Assembly: GCA_958267355.1 (NCBI GenBank)
Contig: OY279575.1
Span: forward strand, 105,726 to 169,725
Direction of reading: 5' to 3'
From: an uncultured Alphaproteobacteria bacterium
GTDB taxonomy: Bacteria > Pseudomonadota > Alphaproteobacteria > JALCBB01
DNA length: 64,000 bases
Translations under genes and position numbers: made by a program
Part shown: positions 35,095 through 43,743 of the stretch, one piece after another
Position numbering within the stretch: the stretch's first letter is position 1
Layout: each line of letters begins with the position of its first letter
Notes under the pieces: generated by a model
Told to the model about the DNA's origin: nothing
Seen by the model: the letters and a program-made list of their open reading frames with translations, nothing else
The model's database searches: none

Positions 35095-35877
35095 ATGCTA
35101 GAAGACTTTTTCGTGCGTGCCTTGTTGGCAGGACTCGGTGTAGCCGTGATTGCGGGTCCGCTGGGCTGTTTTGTTGTCTGGCGGCGGCTGGCGTATTTTG
35201 GCGATACGCTTGCCCACGCGGCATTGCTAGGAATCGCTTTAGGGCTTTTGCTTGAGTTGAATTTATTTTTTGCGGTATTTTTTGTGGCGGCGGTGATTGC
35301 TTTGTCGCTTTTGGCGTTGCAGCGGCATTCGGCTTTGCCATCGGATGCGTTGCTGGGGCTTTTATCGCACGGAGCTTTGGCTTTGGGCTTGACGGTTTTG
35401 GCTTTGATGACTTGGGTTCGGGTTGATTTACCTGCGCTTTTGTTTGGTGATATTCTGGCGATTTCGGTTTCTGACTTGGCGGTCATCGGCGGAGTCGGAG
35501 TCTTTGTTCTGGCGACTTTGCTGGTGATGTGGCGGCAATTTCTGACTGAAACGCTAGACCCTGACCTAGCCGAAGCGGAAGGGTTGCATCCGCGTTGGGC
35601 GCGTTTGGTATTTTTGTTGTTGCTGGCTTTGATGGTTGCGCTCACGATGCGCATTGTCGGAGTGCTTTTAACTACTGCTTTATTGATTATTCCTGCTGCG
35701 ACTGCCCGTCGCCTTACGGGTAGTCCTGAGGCGATGGCGGTGGCGGCTTCGGCAGTTGGCTGTTTTTCGGTTATTGTCGGATTGTTTGCTTCCCTGCACT
35801 GGGATTTGCCTTCGGGTCCGCTTATTGTTGTTGTTGCTTTTGGTCTGTTCTTGGTTAGTCTGGTAAGAAGGGGCTAA
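35095..35877 (+). CDS. znuB: Zinc ABC transporter permease (ZnuB)
   Basis: A 260-residue membrane subunit of the ABC-3 type with about eight hydrophobic segments and the family stretches GCFVVWRRLAYFGDTLAHAAL and LLTTALLIIPAATAR. No convincing ribosome site precedes the ATG, which is probably helped by coupling to znuC. The TAA stop is the first three bases of a 14-bp tandem array. Confidence 0.92.
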   Translation: MLEDFFVRALLAGLGVAVIAGPLGCFVVWRRLAYFGDTLAHAALLGIALGLLLELNLFFAVFFVAAVIALSLLALQRHSALPSDALLGLLSHGALALGLTVLALMTWVRVDLPALLFGDILAISVSDLAVIGGVGVFVLATLLVMWRQFLTETLDPDLAEAEGLHPRWARLVFLLLLALMVALTMRIVGVLLTTALLIIPAATARRLTGSPEAMAVAASAVGCFSVIVGLFASLHWDLPSGPLIVVVAFGLFLVSLVRRG

Positions 35878-35998
35878 CGAGACAAAGTTAACGAGACGAA
35901 GCTAACGAGACGAAGCGAGCGAGACGAAGCGAGCGAGACGAAGTTAACGAGAAGAAGTTAACGAGAAGAAACGAACAAGAGAAAAGGTGAAAAGATAA
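35875..35998. repeat. 14-bp tandem repeats starting on the znuB stop codon
   Basis: About eight units of TAACGAGACGAAGC (variants GAGCGAGACGAAGC, TTAACGAGAAGAAG) run from the TAA stop of znuB almost to the ribosome site of dmdA. Confidence 0.88.
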
Positions 35999-36016
35999 AC
36001 AAGGAGTTAAGACAAA

Positions 36017-37126
36017 ATGGTTGAAGTTCCGCTTTTTGTGCAAAACCGTTTGCGTTCCACGCCTTTTTCAGAAAAGGTGGCGGGGTACAAGCCCGTCTAT
36101 ACGATTTACAATCGGATGATGCTTCCGTCTTCGTATGGTTCGTTAGAGGAAAACGCGCATCACTTAAAGACTGCCGTGCAGGTCTGGGATGTATCTGCCC
36201 AGCGGCAGGTAGAAATCATTGGCACCGATGCGCATAAACTTGTGACAATGTTAACCCCGCGTGATTTGACTAAGGCGGAAGCGGGGCGGTGTTATTATGC
36301 TCCGATTACCAATCGCGAAGGCGGGATTATTAATGACCCTGTTGCCGTCTGCTTAGATGAAAACCGCTTTTGGCTTTCGCTTGCGGATTCTGATTTACTG
36401 CTGTGGGTTAATGGTTTGGCGACGGGCTTGAACTTGAATGTGCAAATCTTTGAGCCCGATGTATCGCCGTTGGCGATTCAGGGTCCGCGGGCTGAAGATG
36501 TAGTTGCTCGTCTATTCGGAGAAGAAATCCGTGCGGTTAAGCCGTTTCGTTTTATGCGGTGCGCGTTTCATGATCGTCCGCAGGTGGTGGCACGGTCAGG
36601 CTGGAGCAAACAAGGCGGCTTTGAAATTTACCTAGACGATTTCTCGCTTGGCAATGCTCTGTGGGATGCAGTTATGGAAGCGGGCAAAGACTTTGATATT
36701 CGCCCTGGTTGTCCGAACTTGATTGAGCGGATTGAAAGCGGCTTGCTATCGTTTGGCAACGATATGTATCCCGAAGACACGCCGCTGGAATGCGGCTTAG
36801 ACAAGTTCTGCAGCATCAGCGAAGACGGACACGATTTCATCGGCAAGCCTGCCCTGCTACGCCAACAGAGCGAAGGCTTCACCAAAGCCTTACGCGGAGT
36901 GCATATAGCGGGCAAGCCGCTTGCTCCGCTTGCGCATCCGTGGCACTGCTGGTTGGACGACAAGCCGATTGGTGAAGTGCGGTCTGCGGTTTGGTCTCCT
37001 GATTTGTCTTCTAACATAGGCAACGCGATGCTGAATGCGCCTGCTTTTACGCTTGGCACCAGCTTGCGGGTTGCGACTCCTGAAGGTGATAGGCAGGCGG
37101 AAGTCTGCACTCTACCTTTTGTTTAA
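36017..37126 (+). CDS. dmdA: Dimethylsulfoniopropionate demethylase (DmdA)
   Basis: A 369-residue folate-binding enzyme of the glycine cleavage T-protein superfamily. It transfers one methyl of DMSP to tetrahydrofolate, leaving methylmercaptopropionate. Segments diagnostic of DmdA rather than GcvT or sarcosine-type enzymes are MMLPSSYGSLEENAHHLKT, WDVSAQRQVEI, DVSPLAIQGP, RSGWSKQGGFEIY and GCPNLIERIESGLLS. AAGGAG lies upstream of the ATG. No dmdBCD genes are nearby, so later steps must be encoded elsewhere. This is the clearest marine-lifestyle gene in the window. Confidence 0.85.
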   Translation: MVEVPLFVQNRLRSTPFSEKVAGYKPVYTIYNRMMLPSSYGSLEENAHHLKTAVQVWDVSAQRQVEIIGTDAHKLVTMLTPRDLTKAEAGRCYYAPITNREGGIINDPVAVCLDENRFWLSLADSDLLLWVNGLATGLNLNVQIFEPDVSPLAIQGPRAEDVVARLFGEEIRAVKPFRFMRCAFHDRPQVVARSGWSKQGGFEIYLDDFSLGNALWDAVMEAGKDFDIRPGCPNLIERIESGLLSFGNDMYPEDTPLECGLDKFCSISEDGHDFIGKPALLRQQSEGFTKALRGVHIAGKPLAPLAHPWHCWLDDKPIGEVRSAVWSPDLSSNIGNAMLNAPAFTLGTSLRVATPEGDRQAEVCTLPFV

Positions 37127-37143
37127 TAGGAAAAACTTACCGC

Positions 37144-37172
37144 TTGACAGAAGGCGAGCAGAATCGTTTAAT
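37144..37172 (+). promoter_or_regulatory. Sigma-70-type promoter
   Basis: TTGACA (37144-37149), 17-base spacer, TTTAAT (37167-37172). It lies about 40 bases upstream of the DUF6765-like gene start. Confidence 0.7.
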
Positions 37173-37210
37173 TTTACAAGCGAAATAAACCGTACGGGAG
37201 AAAAAGCTTT

Positions 37211-38440
37211 ATGCAAAAAGATATGCACTACGACTGCAACTATGTGCTTGCCCGCCTAGCAGGCTTGCCTGTTGATATAGCGACAGCAATTGCCAATTCG
37301 GGGCAATTCGTTGATGACAACACCTGCAAGGAGTCGTTGCTGAAGCTAGAGCAAAACAGTGTTTTGGAACTTGCTGACGGAAGCTTTATTCGTCGTGTTG
37401 CGACTGCCCACCACCCGATTGATGTGAAGGAAAATATCAGCTACGAAAATCAGGTTCAGGTTTGGGTGCCGTTTCACTTTTATCCGGGCGGCAAGGGAGA
37501 GACAATTCAACAAAAGCTTATCTGCGTTACCGATGGTGCAAACATTAACGAAGCGATTGACAATCACCTGACTTTGGCGCATCGCTCGTTTTCTCCGTAT
37601 CTTATGGGTATTACGGCGCATGTGTACGGCGACACTTTTTCACATTATGGTTTTTGCGGAATCAGCCACGAGATTAACGAAATCGGGCTTGATGAAATTA
37701 CGATTGACAACGAAGACTACATCAAAGCCAATTGGACAAGCGATAAAACAAATGACGCGATGGAATACATCAAAGGAAAGTATGGTCGGGCTTTTGAAAA
37801 GGCGAAAGAAAAGGGCAAAAGAATAGCTGAGGGAAGAATTGGCAAGCTGGCGAAGAAAGCGTCTTCTATGTTTGGTGATCCTGCGTCTTTGGGGCATGCG
37901 TTTGCGGCGACATATCCTGACAGGCCTTATATGGAATGGACAATCAACTGGAGTCGTCCAGACCAAAGAACAGCTGACTTGATGCTGGATAAGCGCAACA
38001 ATCCAGAAACTTTTTTGGCGGGAGCTGAAAAGATTCACGAAATGTTTATGCGTTATGCTGCAGAATTAAAGCAAGCAGAGGCAAATAATAAGTTTATTGG
38101 TTGGGGAGATAAGACTCCTGCAACGGCTTCGTTTCCGCCAGCACATTCGTTTGCTGAGGTGAAGGACAAGATAGATGCAGTTTTGCGTGCTCCTGGTGAT
38201 AAGGCGTTTCGGTGCGAGAAGTGGAACGAGTTTTCGCAGGAGGTATTGGGCGAGCCGATTCCTGCCTACCAAGGCGAAGCGTGGAATCATAGCTGGAAAG
38301 AGCTTTCTGAATCTTCTGAGCCAAAGCAAGCCAAAGACCTGCAGGGAGCGCATATCTGGCAGTTTTATCGTGCGGCTTCGGTGCATCGCAACTTTACTTT
38401 GCGGGTACTATTGCCTGACCAAGATATTATTCTACGCTAG
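37211..38440 (+). CDS. DUF6765-like protein of unknown function
   Basis: A 409-residue soluble protein. The N-terminus (MQKDMHYDCNYVLARLAGL, then SGQFVDD) and the helix LMGITAHVYGDTFSHYGFCG, with His-x3-Asp-x3-His spacing, match the DUF6765 pattern. That pattern resembles the zinc-binding helices of phospholipase C/P1 nuclease folds, so a metal hydrolase is conceivable. A Lys-rich helix (FEKAKEKGKRIAEGRIGKLAKK) sits near residue 200. It has its own strong promoter and GGGAG upstream. Function unknown. Confidence 0.7.
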   Translation: MQKDMHYDCNYVLARLAGLPVDIATAIANSGQFVDDNTCKESLLKLEQNSVLELADGSFIRRVATAHHPIDVKENISYENQVQVWVPFHFYPGGKGETIQQKLICVTDGANINEAIDNHLTLAHRSFSPYLMGITAHVYGDTFSHYGFCGISHEINEIGLDEITIDNEDYIKANWTSDKTNDAMEYIKGKYGRAFEKAKEKGKRIAEGRIGKLAKKASSMFGDPASLGHAFAATYPDRPYMEWTINWSRPDQRTADLMLDKRNNPETFLAGAEKIHEMFMRYAAELKQAEANNKFIGWGDKTPATASFPPAHSFAEVKDKIDAVLRAPGDKAFRCEKWNEFSQEVLGEPIPAYQGEAWNHSWKELSESSEPKQAKDLQGAHIWQFYRAASVHRNFTLRVLLPDQDIILR

Positions 38441-38444
38441 CGGC

Positions 38445-38519
38445 TAGACATACAGGGGTTAGACATACAGGGGTTAGGCATACAGGGGCTAGACATACAG
38501 GCTCTAGATATACAGGGGC
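38445..38519. repeat. Five 15-bp tandem repeats
   Basis: TAGACATACAGGGGY occurs five times without gaps, starting 5 bases after the TAG stop of the DUF6765-like gene and ending before the VOC gene. Confidence 0.9.
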
Positions 38520-38562
38520 TAAATTTAAGGTATGCTTTCCCTCTAAGTTGGGGGAAGCAGTT

Positions 38563-38898
38563 ATGCAGATTGATTATGTGGAGTTATCGTCAGCTGATTT
38601 TGCGGCGACTCGCAAGTTTTATGAATCCGCTTTCGGCTGGAGCTTTGAAGCTTGGGGCGATGATTACCTAGCCTTTTCAGGAGCAGGATTAAACGGCGGC
38701 TTTCGCAAGGCGACAGAAGCTCCGCCACGGGGTGGTGCGTTGGTAATCTTGTATGCTGATGATGTACAAGCTGCCGAGCGGGCTGTAGAGCAAGCGGGCG
38801 GGACAATTACTGAACGCCATGATTTTCCGGGTGGGCGGCGGTTTCACTTTTTGGATCCGACGGGCAACGAGCTGGCGGTCTGGACAAAAGTGGCTTGA
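38563..38898 (+). CDS. VOC (glyoxalase/bleomycin resistance) family protein
   Basis: A 111-residue single-domain protein with the VOC fold: IDYVELSSADFAATRKFYESAFGW at the N-terminus and FHFLDPTGNELAVW at the C-terminus, supplying a His/Glu metal pair. GGGGAAG precedes the ATG at 38563; an upstream in-frame GTG-type extension is less likely. The reaction cannot be named from sequence. Confidence 0.85.
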   Translation: MQIDYVELSSADFAATRKFYESAFGWSFEAWGDDYLAFSGAGLNGGFRKATEAPPRGGALVILYADDVQAAERAVEQAGGTITERHDFPGGRRFHFLDPTGNELAVWTKVA

Positions 38899-38949
38899 TC
38901 TATATATTGTATCTGCGAAGTATCTGCCAATTAGATGGGGAGTCGTGCC

Positions 38950-39819
38950 ATGCAAGAGCGCAATTCATCTATGGAAGAAATCCAGACAATTGTGGATTTG
39001 CAACGCTATCCGATTCACGATACGGCAAACCCTGAAATTCAGTCGCTGATTGCTCGTTGTCAGGCTGAGCTGGATGCAGTTGGCTGTTCGTTGGTTGAGA
39101 AATTTATTTTGCCTGAGTCGCTGGCTCGCATGTGTGAAGAAGCTACGCGGCTTTTGCCTCGGGTTCATTGGGTGACTGAGCCGCATAATCCGTATTTCAG
39201 CCCTGATGATTCTTCTTTGCCTGCGGATCATCCTGTGCGCACGATGGGGGACAGAAACAGCGGCTTCATCGGAGCGGACTTGTTAGCTTCTGACTCTGAC
39301 TTAAACCTGCTGTACGATTGGCAGCCCTTGACGGATTTTGTTGGTGCGTGTTTGGGTGTGAGTCCGATTTATCGTTTTGCTGATCCGCTGGCACGGAATC
39401 CGTATTCGGTGATGCGGCCTGATGATCGGTTTCCGTGGCACTTTGACGGAAATGAATTTACTATAACGGTTTTGGTGCAGGCTGCTGATGAAGGTGGAAT
39501 TTTTGAATATGCGCCTGATATTCGTACACCGACGAGTGAAAACTTTGACGCGGTGGCGAAGGTGTTGCACGGAAGCCGCGATGGAGTGCATAGCTTAGAT
39601 TTGCGTCCAGGTGATATGCAGATTTTTAAGGGGCGGTATTCAATGCATCGTGTCACCCAAGTTAAAGGCAAGGCAAATCGTATTATTGCTGGGCCATCTT
39701 TTGTTCGTGACCCTGTGCGGGTGCATAAGCCTGTGCATGCCAAGCAGGTTTATGGGCGCGCTTTACCGATACATTATGAACAGGCGGCTGAAGCTTCGCC
39801 TGACGCACTTACTGACTGA
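38950..39819 (+). CDS. PhyH-like 2-oxoglutarate/Fe(II) oxygenase
   Basis: A 289-residue protein with a facial triad of H164 and D166 (PWHFDGNEF) and H233 (YSMHRVTQV), followed by an Arg-bearing strand that could bind 2-oxoglutarate. GGGGAG lies 7 bases before the ATG at 38950. The ATG at 38935 would place that site inside the gene. It is convergent with a gamma-butyrobetaine hydroxylase-like oxygenase, hinting at related small-amine chemistry. The substrate is unknown. Confidence 0.75.
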   Translation: MQERNSSMEEIQTIVDLQRYPIHDTANPEIQSLIARCQAELDAVGCSLVEKFILPESLARMCEEATRLLPRVHWVTEPHNPYFSPDDSSLPADHPVRTMGDRNSGFIGADLLASDSDLNLLYDWQPLTDFVGACLGVSPIYRFADPLARNPYSVMRPDDRFPWHFDGNEFTITVLVQAADEGGIFEYAPDIRTPTSENFDAVAKVLHGSRDGVHSLDLRPGDMQIFKGRYSMHRVTQVKGKANRIIAGPSFVRDPVRVHKPVHAKQVYGRALPIHYEQAAEASPDALTD

Positions 39820-39962
39820 TAGGCAGATTGATAAGATAAGCTGATTGATAAGCCGATTGATAGGCAGATTAACAGCCACAGACTTACAGGCAGATAAATC
39901 CGCAAACCAAAAGCGGATAGATTTACAGGCAGATATATCCGCAAACCACAGGCAGATTAATC
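39817..39962. repeat. Compound array beginning on a TGA stop
   Basis: TGATAGGCAGAT / TGATAAGCC-type units of about 12-13 bp (39817-39875) begin at the stop of the PhyH-like gene. They grade into a second motif, ACAGGCAGATAWATCCGCAAACC, repeated about three times. Confidence 0.8.
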
Positions 39963-39972
39963 CGCCTTGTCT

Positions 39973-41127
39973 TTAAGCGGCTTTGCTGACTCGGTTATCT
40001 TTGCTCTTATCTTTATCCTGCTCGCGAGCTTTGAGAATACGGTAGGTGCTGCGTACTTCTGAAAGGTTGAGATAGCATCCGTGCAGGTGGCGTAGGCCTG
40101 TTTGGGCTTTGAAGGCGTTGCGTCCGTGTGCGACGCGATTGTTGTCAAAGACGATGCACTCGCCTGCTTCTAGGCGGAACTGCATCAGGTAGGCGGGGTC
40201 TTCTAGGGCGTGAATGAAGCGGCGGAACGCGGGATAAAAATCATCAAGCTGTTTTTGTGGTAAGTCCATTACATCTACGAGATGTTGGCTTAGTGATACG
40301 CCTGACACTTCTCCTTTGCGGTCTAGCAGGATCATTTTGTGTTTGTCGCGCATATCAAAGTTTTTGTGGATTTGCCGAAACGGTACATCAACTTTGCACA
40401 GAAGCTCAAAGTCCTGCGGATTCTTGCTACGGAAATCTTCTGCGACGGCGCAGGTATCTACGAACAGACTTTCACCGCCTTCGGATTCGTTGGCACGGCA
40501 ATGCAGAAACTGCACACTCGGCGGCGGACTTTCACTCGGCAAATCGGTATGTAAGCCCAAAGCCGAAGTTGTATAGGCGATATTGCTAGGGTCAGAATGT
40601 ACCCGCACTTGAAAATCGTAGCCGAAGCACGAAGGGTCTACATGGCCGAGAAGATGCACCATATCTTTTAGGGCTTCGTCTGTGTTGGGTACAGCTTGCA
40701 CGAGCGAAATCCCGTCGGTGATAAGTGTTTTTGCCCAATCTGCGACTTGGCTTGGCTCGGTTTGTAGGCGGGCGTAATCAAAACGCTGAAGCTTAGGATA
40801 ATAATCGCCCCGCCATAGGGTTCGGGTGAGCTCAGCTTCGTCTTCGCGTAGTGCGTTCTGGGCGCATTTTTCCAGCCACGCCAGCGGGTAGCGACTGGTG
40901 TGGTCACCTTCCGACCAACGGACAACTAACGAGTCGCCTTCTATCTCGGCTTTAACGGCGTGTAGATCTTCGGGTGCGCGAGCGACATGATATACCCGCT
41001 CTAAAATCTGCTTATCAATTGCTGTGTCGCAATTTTCGCGAAGCCAGAAGTAGTTGAAGTAGGCAGACGCACCGCCACTTAGGGCGAGCGTTAAGCCGTT
41101 TTTCTCAAGCTGTACGGAAGCACTCAC
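39973..41127 (-). CDS. Gamma-butyrobetaine dioxygenase-like 2-oxoglutarate oxygenase (TauD/BBOX family)
   Basis: A 384-residue enzyme with the two-domain plan of gamma-butyrobetaine hydroxylase. The N-terminal DUF971-like domain has NYFWLRENC, and the TauD-like catalytic domain has H193 and D195 (GLHTDLPSE) and H334 (RVAHGRNAF), with the 2-oxoglutarate Arg near residue 348 (GLRHLHG). It would hydroxylate gamma-butyrobetaine or a similar betaine. The start is GTG with AAGGAGGG upstream. In the Zn-binding N-terminal domain only part of the usual Cys/His set is seen, so the exact substrate is open. Confidence 0.83.
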   Translation of the reverse strand: MSASVQLEKNGLTLALSGGASAYFNYFWLRENCDTAIDKQILERVYHVARAPEDLHAVKAEIEGDSLVVRWSEGDHTSRYPLAWLEKCAQNALREDEAELTRTLWRGDYYPKLQRFDYARLQTEPSQVADWAKTLITDGISLVQAVPNTDEALKDMVHLLGHVDPSCFGYDFQVRVHSDPSNIAYTTSALGLHTDLPSESPPPSVQFLHCRANESEGGESLFVDTCAVAEDFRSKNPQDFELLCKVDVPFRQIHKNFDMRDKHKMILLDRKGEVSGVSLSQHLVDVMDLPQKQLDDFYPAFRRFIHALEDPAYLMQFRLEAGECIVFDNNRVAHGRNAFKAQTGLRHLHGCYLNLSEVRSTYRILKAREQDKDKSKDNRVSKAA

Positions 41128-41145
41128 TGCAAACCCTCCTTAACC

Positions 41146-41413
41146 TTTTGCTCGTTAACCTTTTGCTCGTTAACCCTTTGCTGGTTTAATCTTTTGTCAG
41201 TTAACCTTCTGCTCGTTAACCCTTTGCTGGTTTAATCTTTTGTCAGTTAACCTTCTGCTCGTTAACCCTTTGCTGGTTTAATCTTTTGTCAGTTAACTTT
41301 CTGCTCGTTAACCCTTTGCTGGTTTAATCTTTTGTCAGTTAACCTTCTGCTCGTTAATCCTTTGCTGGTTTAATCTTTTGTCAGTTAACCTTCTGCTAGT
41401 TAATCTTTTGCTA
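41146..41413. repeat. 46-bp higher-order tandem array (3 monomers per unit, 5 units)
   Basis: Monomers of 15, 16 and 15 bp (TTAACCCTTTGCTGG, TTTAATCTTTTGTCAG, TTAACCTTCTGCTCG) form a 46-bp unit. GGTTTAAT recurs at 41183, 41229, 41275, 41321 and 41367, exactly 46 bases apart. The right edge includes the TAG stop of the aldolase gene (minus strand); the left edge stops just before the ribosome site of the oxygenase gene. Confidence 0.95.
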
Positions 41414-42190
41414 GTTGCGATAATCGGGCTCATCGGAGTCTAAAATCGCCTTAATCTCAGACATATGCCGTTCGCTTTGGTTTGGATAGTTTTCTATATC
41501 TACCGCTACCTGTTCTGCCAACTCGTCTGACATAATGCGAAGCGGCTTGCCCGTCTGCAAGGCACGGATATAATTTTGCGCTCCGCGTTCAAAATAGAAC
41601 AGGCGATTGAAGGCTTGGCCGACTGTTTCGCCTAAAGCCAAAACGCCGTGATTGCCCATAACCAAGATTTGGGTTTTTGGATCAGCTAGAAGTTCGGCGC
41701 ATCGTTCGCCTTCTTCTTCTAGTGCGAGTCCGCCGAATTCTTCGTCTACGACATGGCGATTGAAGAACATAGCCGAGTTCTGCTCAATCGGAGGCAAGCG
41801 ACTATCGGCAAGGCTTGCCAAAACCGTTGCGTGAATGGAATGAACATGCAGCACACAGCGTGCGTGTGAGCAGAGCCGATGAATGGAACCGTGCAATCCC
41901 CAAGCGGTTCTATCGGGTGCATCGTCGCGTTCCATGGTGTGTGGATCATTGGCATCTAGCAGCAGCAAGTCGCTGGCACAGATCCGCGAGAAGTGCCGCT
42001 GATTTGGATTAATCAAAAACTGCGTGCCATCTTCATTGACGGCGAGCGAGAAGTGGTTGGCGACGGCTTCGTGCATATCCAGCCGTGCTGTCCAGCGGAA
42101 GGCGGCGGCGAGATCTACCCGCTCGGCGTGGAAGCCCATCGTGGCGGAAGCCCCGCGTTTTGCCTTATCTATAGGAACGACAGATGACAT
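41411..42190 (-). CDS. Class II aldolase/adducin family protein
   Basis: A 259-residue protein of the fuculose-phosphate aldolase / adducin head family. Zinc-binding histidines are expected in HVHSIHATVL and in the later GNHGVLALG segment. RMDMHEAVANHFSL-like N-terminal and the glycine loop are in place. AGGAGG lies 5 bases before the ATG. It is the first of two minus-strand genes, separated from the betaine oxygenase only by the 46-bp array. The substrate is unknown; an aldol or decarboxylase role in small-molecule catabolism is likely. Confidence 0.88.
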   Translation of the reverse strand: MSSVVPIDKAKRGASATMGFHAERVDLAAAFRWTARLDMHEAVANHFSLAVNEDGTQFLINPNQRHFSRICASDLLLLDANDPHTMERDDAPDRTAWGLHGSIHRLCSHARCVLHVHSIHATVLASLADSRLPPIEQNSAMFFNRHVVDEEFGGLALEEEGERCAELLADPKTQILVMGNHGVLALGETVGQAFNRLFYFERGAQNYIRALQTGKPLRIMSDELAEQVAVDIENYPNQSERHMSEIKAILDSDEPDYRN

Positions 42191-42344
42191 AGGTACCTCC
42201 TGCTTCGCGTGGCTGCTCATCCACCGCGGACAATCTACACCCCCAAAATAGCCCATTCAACTGCGCAAGGGCGAGATTAGCGGGGGTTTGTGGGGCGATT
42301 TTAACCCCTTGTAAAAGTGGATGTAAATTCCTTAGTTTTTCTCT

Positions 42345-42468
42345 AGATCCTGCTCTATTCTGCGGTATATCCCGCATATACGGCTCTATATCTTGCTTTA
42401 TACCCCAGTCTATATCTTGCTCTATATCCTGCTCTATATCCCAGTCTATATCCTGCTCCATACCCTAT
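42345..42468. repeat. Degenerate 12-bp CTATATCCTGCT array
   Basis: About nine units of CTATATCYTGCT / CTATATCCCAGT lie in the 374-base gap between the divergent aldolase and TRAP genes. The rest of the gap is the aldolase promoter side (42191-42340), in which I see no distinct motif. Confidence 0.85.
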
Positions 42469-42564
42469 GGGGGGTAAATTTGGATTCTTGGCGGATAATG
42501 GCTAAACTCTGGGGTGAAACAAGGTATGGCAAACGAAGACCAAGCCACGAGGAGGAGTACTTCA

Positions 42565-43668
42565 ATGAAACGCCGTGAATTTCTCAAAAAAGCAGGAGTC
42601 GGAAGTGCTTCTGCCGTCGCAGTCGCAGGAGCTACCACTTCATCGTTTCCTGCTCCTGCTGTTGCCCAAGAAAGAATAGACATTGCGCTGGTTGCGACTT
42701 GGCCGCGGGATTTCCCAGGCCTTGGCACAGGAGCGCAACGTTTCGCCCAGCGGGTTACCGATGTGTCCGATGGAAGACTGCAGGTTACCTACTATGCGGC
42801 GGGCGAACGAGTCGCCGCCTTTGATGCTTTTGACGAAGTAGCGTCGGGCAATGCACAGGCGTATCACGGTGCAGAATATTACTGGAAGGGTAAGCACCCT
42901 GGGCTTGCCTATTACAGTGCTGTTCCCTTTGGGCTAACGGCAACGGAAGTGGAAGGCTGGATTCGCTGGCGTGACGGACAAGACCTATGGGATGAACTGC
43001 AATCCGAGTTTGGGCTTAAGCCTTTCGCGTGCGGAAATTCAGGTCTGCAATGGGGCGGCTGGTTCAACAAGGAAATTAACTCCCCCGCTGACCTACAAGG
43101 GCTGAAGATGCGTATGCCGGGCTTGGGTGGCGATATGATGGCGAAGCTTGGCGTTTCGCCTGTGTCCTTGCCAGGCGGACAGATTTACGAAAACCTTGTC
43201 TCAGGAGCCATTGACGCAACTGAGTGGGTGGGTCCGTGGAATGACGAAATTATGAAGTTCTACGAAGCGGCTCGCTATTACTACTATCCGGGTGTGCATG
43301 AGCCAGGGACAATTCTATCCACGGCTTTCAACGCTAGCTTCTGGGGCTCTTTAACCAAGAGCGACCAAGCGGTGATTTCGGCTTGTGCGCAAGCTGAAAA
43401 CAGCAATATGCTTGCCGAATACACCGCCAAAAATGGAGCTGCACTTTCGCGTCTGGTTAACGAACAAGGCGTAGAGCTACGCCAGTTCGGAGATGATATC
43501 TTTGATGCGTTTGCCGAAGCGGCTGAAGAAGTTTTTGAAGAAGTGCGCGACCACTCGCCTTTGGCGGCACGGATTCATGACTCCTTTGCCTCAGCACGGA
43601 AAGAACTCGGCGACTACCTGAACCTTGCCGAGATCAACTACATAAACCGTCGCAACGAGCGCATTTAA
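42565..43668 (+). CDS. TRAP transporter substrate-binding protein with Tat signal (DctP)
   Basis: A 367-residue binding protein. The N-terminus MKRREFLKKAG carries a twin-arginine signal, with cleavage after AVA|QERIDIA, so it is exported folded. GLKMRMPGLGGDMMAKLGVSPVSLPGG is the carboxylate-binding region, and it has the GAIDATEWVGPWNDE segment common in TRAP proteins for keto acids. GAGGAGG sits 9 bases before the ATG at 42565, which removes a 17-codon non-signal extension. First of three TRAP genes. Confidence 0.92.
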   Translation: MKRREFLKKAGVGSASAVAVAGATTSSFPAPAVAQERIDIALVATWPRDFPGLGTGAQRFAQRVTDVSDGRLQVTYYAAGERVAAFDAFDEVASGNAQAYHGAEYYWKGKHPGLAYYSAVPFGLTATEVEGWIRWRDGQDLWDELQSEFGLKPFACGNSGLQWGGWFNKEINSPADLQGLKMRMPGLGGDMMAKLGVSPVSLPGGQIYENLVSGAIDATEWVGPWNDEIMKFYEAARYYYYPGVHEPGTILSTAFNASFWGSLTKSDQAVISACAQAENSNMLAEYTAKNGAALSRLVNEQGVELRQFGDDIFDAFAEAAEEVFEEVRDHSPLAARIHDSFASARKELGDYLNLAEINYINRRNERI

Positions 43669-43743
43669 TCGGCGCAGATCTGTGCCGCGTGGTGGTGCTA
43701 GCGAATTTGCTTTAAGCGCCTTTCACGGCACGAGTTCAAGCGA

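Noticed and set aside
35058-35654. 198-residue Lys/Ser-rich minus-strand frame
   Set aside because: Shadow of znuB.
41146-41413. CRISPR array
   Set aside because: Units are contiguous with no unique spacers between repeats, and no cas genes are near. The same applies to 49146 and 59800.
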